Assembly (NCBI GenBank): GCA_934047225.1
Contig: OW203986.1
Location: 12,651,221-12,715,220, forward strand
Length of the DNA stretch: 64,000 bases
DNA from: Ypsolopha sequella
Lineage: Eukaryota > Arthropoda > Insecta > Lepidoptera > Ypsolophidae
Reading direction: 5' to 3'
Part shown: positions 55,805 through 64,000 of the stretch, piece after piece
Layout: every line of letters starts with the position of its first letter
How positions within the stretch are numbered: the first letter of the stretch is position 1
Program-made: the position numbers and the translations under genes
Notes under the pieces: generated by a model
What the model was told of the DNA's origin: nothing
The model's input: the letters and a program-made list of their open reading frames with translations, nothing else
The model's database searches: none

Positions 55805-56225
55805 CTCTAAAAATTTTACCAAGTGCGAGTCGGACTTGCGCTCGTTAGGATCCGTTCGGGTACAACACGGGTATGGTACCACACAAGACGGGTATGAAAA
55901 CATCATGGTAAATAACAACGACATAGATGCCATAGCAACATTAAGGTGACAAAAACAAGCCGCGAAAATGATAGCGTCTGCCAAACAATTCGGTGCCCTC
56001 CTGTACAGAACCCACATTTTTATTATTTGTTATTTTACTTTAGAGTATGTACCCTCAGGGAATCCTTGGGTCGATTTTTTTTTATTATTTGCCGTAGTAG
56101 AGGCCGTAACACGACTGAAGCTGTAGAGTTATTAATCTGTTCATATATTGCCTGTGACAGACAGACGGACGGACGCACAGACAGACAGACGTCGCGGAGG
56201 CTAAGTAAAGTACGTTCAGTTAATA
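55805..56225 (+). mobile_element. Repeat 'J', long variant
   Basis: 'accaagtgcgagtcggactt' head, 'ggtaaataacaacgacatag', 'ttgccgtagtagaggccgta', then a 'gacagacggacggacg' tract and 'gcggaggctaagta' end. Collinear with 30306-30740. Confidence 0.75.
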
Positions 56226-56229
56226 AACA

Positions 56230-56320
56230 ACCAACAAACCAAATGTATTTTTTCCAATATAAAAAAATACCTAATTTCTTCCAAAGAACCCTCGAAAGTC
56301 TGGCGTTGTTCATTATCTAG
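56230..56320 (-). mobile_element. Repeat 'B' 5' fragment
   Basis: Reverse complement of 59765-59850 ('gccagactttcga', 'gttctttggaagaaatt'). Confidence 0.55.
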
Positions 56321-56330
56321 GGTCAGGTCG

Positions 56331-57803
56331 ATCCATGTTTTTTATATTGAGCGTGTAAACCGCGACGCTATTTTTACAAAACATTTCGTATTTTATTTCC
56401 ATGTGGTTAACCATAGCCATCCTACCCACAGGCTGCACTGTCATTTCTTTATTATTATTTAAATTACTCATTCATCTTCTTTCTTTGTATGTCCTATACA
56501 GGTAGATGAGACGCAGTCGTTTATGAATGAATACCAAGGCTTCATTTATCAACTCTCGAATTTACAAAACATTTATATATCATTATTACAGATAGGTACA
56601 TTTTCTGCTAAAACGTATTGAATCAATTCGTTACAACTCGACCTCCACATTAAGGGCAAGGTTTCCAAATTGTCCCCGTACATTTTACCCAAGATCGGCC
56701 ATGACTTGCCGAAGTGACCTACGTTCTGTTGAATTTTAGCTTTTATGCAAGTTGCAATAAGTGTTGTGTGACCTATCGTACCGACGGAGGTGCATTCTGT
56801 GAGGTCGTGTATTATGTAAAGTAATGGAAAGCCAATAAAGAGGCAAGTCATCCGTGCTAATGAGCTGTTCTGTTACGGGAACGCAAGTTGTGACGTCATT
56901 GTGCGCGAAAATAACGATCAATGCAGAAAAAGTATCGGTTAACTTTTGTGCTAAATTTAAACGGTACATACTGCGATATATCGTTCAGCCTGCAGTATTT
57001 GTAACTAAAAGTTTACCTAAACATTAACAATTAATAAAATATAGCCATCAGTTAGTTACAAATTATCCAGGTGAAAATAGAGGAACAGTACCATATTAGA
57101 TTTGTTTGTTGTTTACATACGCGTAACCAAACAATCCATAATTCCTTATTTATTTGACACGCAATCTGATATAACAAACTTTGGCAATTTCATAAGGGAG
57201 CAGTTTTTAACTTTTATGGTTAACCATCAACCAAATTAGAAAAGTTTAAATGTGACTTTTTGTGTTTGTTTTTTCTGTCATGCTTGATTGCATTATTTTG
57301 TGGAAATACACTCTTAAATCGACTTTGTTATACAAATGATTATTACATGTTAATTTTCATTACGCCTCCAAATCGGTTCTGTCATCCAAATGATAAATTT
57401 TCTTGTCAAATGTAATCATATGAAAGTCATTAGATATCCCGTTCATTCAATAAAGTCGAGTGTCATCATGTTTATTCAAAGCTGTTGATTAATGATATAC
57501 CTAGCTACTTAGTAAGCTTAATATATTATAAAATCATAACGAAGTTCGTTCCTTATAAGGTCAAGCATACACGGCCGTTGTAAGGCAAGCCACACACAGT
57601 CATTCGTTTGTCACTAACCGAGCGATAAAGTCTCAGGTTTCAATTATGCTTTCATCAGATGAGCATCGTATTAAAACCACTCTCAGAAAACATATACTTG
57701 CTTGTACGATTATGTACGAGTATGTTTGTTATGCGGCAGTTGTCCATGCGCGAGCGCAGGGGGAAGAGTTGGGCCATGAAGCATGTTGGTTTCATAAAAA
57801 AAA
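56331..57803. other. Unassigned, about 1.5 kb
   Basis: A 92-codon minus frame (56573-56851) has fairly balanced composition ('HFGKSWPILGKMYGDNLET') but matches no family I recognise and lacks visible splice or promoter support, so it is left uncalled. Confidence 0.3.
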
Positions 57804-57811
57804 AGAGCAAG

Positions 57812-57855
57812 CAATGATATTCCAGCCCTGGAATTCCAGGGCTGGAATATCATTG
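57812..57855. mobile_element. 44-bp perfect palindrome with perfect 8-bp direct repeats
   Basis: 22 + 22 bases, no loop: half-site 'caatgatattccagccctgg' then 'aa', followed by its exact complement. The octamer agagcaag lies on both sides (57804-57811 and 57856-57863). Eight-base duplications are typical of hAT (and P) transposition. Confidence 0.8.
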
Positions 57856-57900
57856 AGAGCAAGTATTACTATATTACACGACATTGTCATTTTATTTACG

Positions 57901-58084
57901 TACAGTCAACAAAATAGATAAGTAACCAGGTCCAGCACAAACACTTTCCTATAACCCACAGGAGAGTGATAAGATGAGGTATTATATTAATCAAATATTC
58001 TTCATTTCATCCCTCACACGTCTTCGGGTCTTAGGTCAAAGTGTTTGGTCTGGACCTGGTTACTTACCTCTTTTGTTGACCGTA
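57901..58084. mobile_element. Tc1/mariner-like MITE 'T', 184 bp
   Basis: TA-flanked ends 'cagtcaacaaaatagataag' and, at the right, the complement of 'cggtcaacaaaagaggtaag'. Arms of about 47 bp pair through 'taaccaggtcca' and 'aaacacttt'. 'TACAGT...' ends and a TA target fit the Tc1/mariner group. Confidence 0.8.
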
Positions 58085-59764
58085 CAAAGATAAACCTCAA
58101 ACTTATGTGCTAAAAGCAAAAAAAATTCGCGCCTGGTTGTCTTTACGTGTTCCTGTTTATAAAATTATGCTGACGAGATTGTCGGCGCAATGCCCGACTG
58201 TGAGATAAGAAAGTTAAGTTTATAACTGCAGTTTACTGGACTTGGGAATATACAGTTAAATAAGCCTAGGGTATAAGTTTTCTATATAACGTCGGGTAGT
58301 GTAATTAAAAAGGCCAGTCGGAACTAGAATAAAATTAAAGTTAGTTGGCAACTGATGCTTTGCGGATGCAGTGCGCTCCGAGTAGGGATTTAAGTGCAAA
58401 TTGTTCGAATAATAGAAGAGTAGGAGCCGAGCTGGCTGGTTGCCAACACTCGTGCGATGACCTTTCCCGTCTCGCCCCTTCCCCCGCAACAATTCTTCAG
58501 TATAAGTACGTGATGAGTGACCGTCAATACCAGATGACTCAGAACAACCACCCATATCGTGGCTTTCTTATGGAAAGAATTCGTCAAATCCCGATTTTGA
58601 TATTCTAATGAACTTCAATCTTCCACTTGATTAATGATCAATTAACCAACTCGAGATCATATGTGGGTGGATGAAACAAGTAGAGCGCGATGTTCCCTTG
58701 ACCCTTTTTTCGTGTAGTTTGAAAGCCGACACTTGAAACTCTCGTTTGCCAGATGTCCCATGCGCGGCTGGTTCTGTGATGATAAACAAATGGGGTTGTC
58801 TAACACAGACAGACAGACATGGAGTAATTGAGTTTAGGGGTACCTGTTGGTGAAATTGTGCAGGAAGCAGGGTGTCTGGTAAACTTCTTTGTTTGTTATT
58901 TATGTTTTGTGATAAAATTTCGCTGATTCTAGGCACATTTTCTCTTGGCTTTATTGCTTGGCTATGCCTATTTGTTACCCTTTGTTACAAAGAATATAGA
59001 GTGTAGCATTCGCTACAGGTATTCAACCTTTTTCATCTATTTTGGTCTTTCTTTGTCGTTGATTTCTTTACTGAATTTTCAAATTCAAAAATTTGGAATA
59101 TTTTGTCACATTTTTTTTGTTATTTTTCTGATATCGAAGAGTATCGTCGTACAAGGAAGAAAAATTTGCTACAGAAAATTAAAATATGAAACTTGAAATT
59201 TAGTTGAATCCACGAAACAGAGCACATTTGCCCTAGAGATTGTGGAAGCCTGTTTTTTCTTCATTTCCTGGTAAGTTTTGTGTACTTTTGGTTTCATTCT
59301 CTGAAAATCCCTTTTGTCCCTGTTCGGGCGCCATTTTATAGCATTACTTTTTAAAATAGGCATTTTTTTGTGTTAATTTTATAAGTTCCGACGTACCTAA
59401 TACTCTTCTGATATCTTGTGTTTTATACCATTTTTTTACTTCAGTTTTGTTATTTTTAGAATATCCAAAAAAAAATATATAGTATCTTTATCCTGATTTA
59501 TCTTTTTTTTGGCTGTCACCAGGCTTGCCTGGTGGCAGTCCAAATTTAGGCCGGATCGACCAAGTTAACAAAATTACACACTCGTGATTATAAAGTAGCT
59601 TACTAATTTTAAAGAGTAATGCTATAAGAGGTAATATCGAAGAGGAGGTCAGAAGCTACTACGATAGTACATGTGAAATTAGCTGAGCTGACGCTCTAGC
59701 ATGAAATAAGGGTTAAAATACGAGCTGCAGAATCATATGTTCTTTACGGATAGGCCTGCCCCAA
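58085..59764. other. Unassigned, about 1.7 kb
   Basis: A small hairpin 'accaggcttgcctggt' lies at 59517-59534. Frames up to 101 codons are overlapping on both strands and show no family signature. Confidence 0.35.
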
Positions 59765-60685
59765 TAACATGAACAACGCCAGACTTTCGAAGGTTCTTTG
59801 GAAGAAATTAGGTTTCGCCTTGTATTGAAGAAAATACGTTTGTTTTATTGGCCTTTTATAAAGTTTACATACTTATAAGCAATTTCTTAAGATATGAGCG
59901 TTTGTCTAAACAAATATATTTCCAACCTATTTTTTTGGTTTTTAATCGTTCCTCATAAGAACGTGGTTTAGGGATCGAATAGATTTTTTTTTTCATAAAA
60001 TAGATAATAGAAATATGAAGTCAATCTACTTAAAATCAGTATTTTTTGCCGACAAAATATTTCAGTATTAGCTAAAAACCCTCCAATTTGTTGTTTCGCT
60101 ACGTGATTATTAGTATTACCCGTTGAAGACAAATACTTAGGTCAATGAGCCAGCTAGCATACGAGTATAATCGCCTCTATCAAAAGTCTTTGACTTTTTG
60201 TGCTGAAGGGGTAAAAAATACAGTTGCTAGGGTAGGCCATCCTCTTAACACACAGAACTTAAGGCGATATGCGAAAAAAATACGGGTGTTTCTTTTCTGT
60301 GTATTTCATGAAATACACGGAAAATTTAAATAAATTTCTGGTATATGCATTTTGACTATATAATCTAGGGTTTTGAAATTGGAAAACATGTTTGGATAAA
60401 TTTTCCTCGATAGAAATAATTGTTGAAATGAGGTCTTCAAACACACTTTTTCTCCTCATTTGACGAATAGGAACCATATACAGAACTCAAACATATTTTA
60501 TTAGGTGTGTTTCAACAATATCTAGAGATTTGATATTTGAAATTTTGCTAGCTATTTTAGTTTTTTTATAAAAATTATAAAACTAACATTTTTCACTTTC
60601 GCCCTGAATCCGCCCCTCTCGCACTGAGCGTGTTTTCGCTTGGAGTGACAGTGACAAAAATAAAATTCGCATAGCCTCTTAACTG
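59765..60685 (+). mobile_element. Long dispersed repeat 'B', copy 3 (uninterrupted)
   Basis: The cleanest copy, about 920 bp, from 'cgccagactttcgaaggttc' to 'cgcatagcctcttaa'. Blocks 'aaaaaaatacgggtgtttct', 'ttcatgaaatacacggaaaa' (locally palindromic) and 'cccctctcgcactgagcg' are almost identical to copy 2. The final 'gcctcttaa' resembles in reverse the 'ttaagaggc' end of fold-back V. No conserved protein frame. Confidence 0.75.
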
Positions 60686-60894
60686 TGTGGGTCACAGTTT
60701 CCCCCCGAAGGTAGGAGAAGTCCCAGGGCCTGTGGGAGGGTAGTTTCGATTCCACAAGTCAACTTCTCCGGATTGTGCTTCGTTTTACGTGTAAAATGTG
60801 TCCCCTATCTATAGGTACGCTTAAAAAACAATCGATAGATTTTGACGCAGTTTTCAGAGTTTCAGGGTGTTATATGACAAAGGTTTAAGAGTAT

Positions 60895-61394
60895 AATTGT
60901 ATTTTCTTATCCCGTAGTTAAAGTAGATATAAGTAATTTGTATAGTATAAGTTTGAGTATGTAACTGATATGCTAAAAAAAGACATGATCTTGCTAAGCT
61001 TTTTGCCCTTCTTCTTAGCAAGACTAATCGAATGGGCGGAGGTAGGCATGTATTTATATATGTAACCTATTAGTATAGATGGATGGATTTGGTCGGCCAC
61101 CTGGATTCGTGCTAGGGGCTCGGTTGGTGATCATTGAATCTTGTTCCTGGTCCCTGGCCGGGTATCCGATATGAGTTCGGGCGGTTGATCGGATTCAGAT
61201 TACACCTTGTATCATTATAGATGTTACCTATCATTTTAATCGTATATATATTGCTACATAAATTAAATAAATCTTTAATTTAGTTCATGTGCATTTATTA
61301 TTTTTTTACATATATTTTATAAGATTAAATTTGACTCGTAAAAAGTTTACTATGTATACCTACTTTACAAAATAAACTATTTGAATTTGAATAA
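60895..61394 (+). mobile_element. LINE family 1, copy 3 (3' UTR only)
   Basis: Matches the 3' UTR of copy 1 in full: 'cttcttagcaagactaatcg', 'ggatttggtcggcc', 'cttgttcctggtccctggcc', 'gttcgggcggttgat' and 'caccttgta', then 'aataaac' and the 'tttgaatttgaa' tail. No coding part survives, so it is severely 5'-truncated. Confidence 0.85.
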
Positions 61395-61784
61395 TTGTAT
61401 AGTGACTATTGTAAGCTAAGCAATTCTAGTAAAATACTTGGCAAGCCAAAGACAAAGAGGCATATATTTATTATGATTTCTTCCTGCAGAAAAAGGCTAG
61501 TATTGCAATGAAAGCTGAGGTATGTTTTACTTTTAAACTGGTATGAGGAACTAAAACTAACTTCTATGAGCATGTGGTTTTTATCTAAAATGCATTAAAG
61601 GTAGGTGTACCTCAGATTTACGAGGTGGGGATAATTAAAGGCAACGGGTAAACACACATGGGCTTGCGACGACGATGCAAACAAATATTGATAACATGAA
61701 TCTGTTTCCTTGTTACATACGGTAAATGTAGTGTTTTTGGATATATTTAAAATAAATATTTATATTTGCTTATAATGAGCTTTT
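61395..61784. other. Unassigned
   Basis: No feature recognised. Confidence 0.35.
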
Positions 61785-61958
61785 CATTTAATTAAATAAT
61801 TATAAACAACAAAAATTACAGTTTTGAGTATTTTCGAGATATATTTCGGCCCACATTCGACTGATGCCGGCCGCCGGCCCCAAAGTGGGCCGCAATAAAT
61901 ATATCTCGAAAATACTAAAAACTGTTATTTTTGTTCTTTATAATTATTAAATTAAATG
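61785..61958. mobile_element. 174-bp fold-back MITE 'U'
   Basis: Ends 'catttaattaaataattata' and complement. Inner arms 'gagtattttcgagatatatt' / 'aatatatctcgaaaatact' pair almost perfectly, around a GC-rich apex 'gccggccgccggc'. Confidence 0.85.
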
Positions 61959-62994
61959 TACATATTCAAGTTTTTTTTTAATTATAAGTTAGTGTTGTTT
62001 TTATTAAAAATAATCATAATAGTAACAAAACAAAGAAAAGTATTGTATAGGTATTGTTCCTTGTCTGTATTTTTTTTGTCTTGTGTCCAGCCAGGGTATA
62101 CCGATCAGATAAAAGTATTATTTATATTGGCCCGGGTTGTTTTATTCCATTTCATTATGTATCACACACAATACCTACACGAATGAATATCAAATACATA
62201 CTGCTATAAAACACGGTAGTACGACTTTCGTAACATAATAGGGCATGGCCTAGAATACTAAAACCTTTCAGATCTATATAGGAACAGCTACACATTCGGT
62301 TACTTCCCGATTCGGAAAAGACCTAAATACTTGCCCTAAAAAGGGTACTTGTACCTTTGAGCGAAGATTTTTCTTACAAATAAAATCACTTGTGTCAATG
62401 GACACACGCACAAACTCCACGTGTATAAATTAGAACGCGGGACTCCAAGCAACCATGTTTGAACATAACTGCAATCTTAAAGCTGCTTTTGACCCTTTTC
62501 TTTACAGTAGAAAGAAAGATTTACAAGATTTACTAATTTTATGCCTTGAGTCAATGGTATAGGGTGTAATCTTTAATTATTTGATGAAGATTTCCGGTAG
62601 GCATAAGTAAAAGTTGTACAAAATATAGAGTAAAGAGTAAAGCTCCCTAATATTGACTCAGCGGCGACACGCTGTGCTGCGCTTGCACACGTGTTTAAAA
62701 ACTTTTAATTATGAAACATTCAGTTATTTAAATCTCGGCGCTAAAGTCGTAAATTTTATTGCCTAATAAACGAGAAAACAAATTGGATTATATGTAAATA
62801 GTTTGTGACGACTTCTGCGGTAATTGTAGTTTTGAAGTGGATACTTCTTTGATCGTATCTTGTCTGGCAAGTTTTGAACTCTTACGTCGCTTCCGGAACA
62901 AAAAATTTGATTTCTAATTACAGATTATTTTGTTTTTAATTGATCATTAATTGTTATTAGATATTAATTAACATTAGAGGTTTACAGGTGGTAG
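61959..62994. other. Unassigned, about 1 kb
   Basis: No feature recognised. Confidence 0.35.
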
Positions 62995-63346
62995 AGCTGA
63001 TGCCGGGCTCGACTGTGGAGGTACCACCATCTTACTTGGAAACCCCCTCGAAGTAATTCGGGGGAGAGTAAGAGGACAGCTCACGGGCAAAAAACCAGGA
63101 GGCCCACCATGCCTGGGACTGATGGATGGCGGTATATCTATCCCTAATAGCCGGGCCTTATATGGAACAGACTGGTGACGGGCAGCGGCGTCACTGCTGC
63201 GAGGGTTCCGACACCGCGCTCACCAACACGCGCCCAGCGTGTGTGAGTATGGGCAATTCTTCCAGGATGACCGCCGGGAGTGGCAAAGTCCTGGAAAGGC
63301 TTATGTCCAGCAGTGGACGAACTAGGCTGATGGATGGATGGATGGA
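62995..63346 (-). mobile_element. Dispersed repeat 'L', copy 3
   Basis: Reverse orientation of 11958-12302, ending with a (GATG)n run at 63329-63345 that fuses with the 'ccatcagcct' start of the family. An apparent plus frame through it is an artefact of the repeat. Confidence 0.8.
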
Positions 63347-64000
63347 TTAATTAATGTCTATTTCATCGGAATAATATAAAATTTGAAATAACTTCGTAAG
63401 TGAATGAGCCGTCACTGATATACCTCTGTGATTGAGTAATGAAGCGACATAGAATGTATCCTCTCAAATAATTTACAGTTGCACGTCTGACAAACCCGCT
63501 GTTTTTAGTTTCCTTAAATCTATTGCATACTTGGTGAAACTGCAAAAACTTTTCCCAATGTTACCTATCGGAAAATAATAAGCAAACATTCAAATGAAAC
63601 GAAGGGATTCTATCTAAATAAAGCTTATTGCATGTCAAACGTCAACCAAATAGGGGATTGTAGCGGAAAACGTAACAGATTACAGCAACTCGGGTTCCGC
63701 GTCACAAAACAGAGACCCTGAGAATCGGGGCTGTGCTGCCAATAAAAGAAACGTTGACGGCATAAATTTTCGTGCACCATTTATTTGACCGAATGAAGGC
63801 AAGGGTACTTCGTAAATGGGCCAGTAAGGGAGGGGGTGACTTTGTTAGAAATTCCCCTATTTTACCCTCCAATCGGCTGAATAGAAAGTTTTTGTATTTT
63901 TGTCCAAGGAAATTGAGTTCGGTTTGCATGCTCTTTTGCTTACAGAGTAATTTTCTAAAATATAAAGCGGTCCCTTTTCAAGTTTTATTGAATGGAAAAT
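63347..64000. other. Unassigned; weak similarity to 15390-15480
   Basis: 'aaataatttacagttgcacg' and neighbours resemble 'aaataatttacggttgtatg' at 15412-15431, suggesting an old unclassified repeat. Confidence 0.3.

Noticed and set aside
56573..56851. 92-codon minus-strand frame with fairly balanced composition
   Set aside because: It looked the most exon-like of the unknown frames, but no family was recognised and overlapping frames on the same strand are open too. Left as unassigned.
59511..59537. Intrinsic terminator-like hairpin
   Set aside because: A short stem in eukaryotic intergenic DNA; bacterial-type termination is not relevant.
63126..63350. 74-codon plus frame with a tidy start
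   Set aside because: Lies wholly within dispersed repeat L (minus strand) and is not conserved as a frame in the other two copies.

Overview
The window reads as gene-poor, repeat-rich nuclear DNA from a moth or butterfly (Lepidoptera). It is AT-rich and has no long open reading frame. It carries several repeat types that I recognise as typically lepidopteran: a tRNA-derived SINE with the conserved core 'ggtgaaggaaaacatcg', the 'ggccaagtgcgagtcggac...gggttccgtac' repeat, Lep1-type units beginning 'actagct(t)ttgcccgcg', and LINE 3' ends with TTTGTA, TTTGAAT or CTTT tails. I found no confident host protein-coding gene, rRNA or canonical tRNA. The only recognisable protein-coding remnants belong to transposable elements: a decayed mariner transposase (about 20.8-21.9 kb, minus strand) and three LINE reverse-transcriptase C-terminal fragments (3.6-3.9 kb minus, 14.6-15.0 kb plus, 10.3-10.7 kb plus).

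Layout. 0.4-6.2 kb: a recurring long repeat interrupted by a 304-bp fold-back, a 401-bp inverted-repeat element, a TTAA-flanked fold-back holding a 5'-truncated LINE, and the first of three 'TACAAGGTG' fold-back MITEs. 7-11.5 kb: further fold-back MITEs, a hAT-like non-autonomous element with degenerate 8-bp target duplications, and a LINE 3' fragment. 12-20 kb: a 345-bp dispersed repeat, a second LINE copy, Lep1-type and LINE 3' fragments, and a cluster of short hairpins. 20-31.5 kb: mariner, a second copy of the long repeat, twin 158-bp MITEs, a SINE, a 94-bp-arm near-perfect hairpin, a MITE split by a unit with 17-bp direct repeats, and MITE copies. 32-49 kb: more inverted-repeat elements, including two equal-length 474-bp TTAA-ended MITEs, one of them nested in another MITE. 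51.75-54.24 kb: a 2.49-kb unit with 734-bp, nearly identical terminal inverted repeats. 54-64 kb: LINE 3' ends, small MITEs, a 44-bp perfect palindrome with 8-bp direct repeats, the third long-repeat copy, the third LINE tail and another copy of the dispersed repeat.

There is no gene network to describe. The window is layered transposon debris in which nesting order, target duplications and paired occupied/empty sites can be read directly. Family names rest on motifs I recognise. Superfamily placements of the MITEs rest on target-site length and terminal bases and are inferences. All identity values are by-eye estimates.
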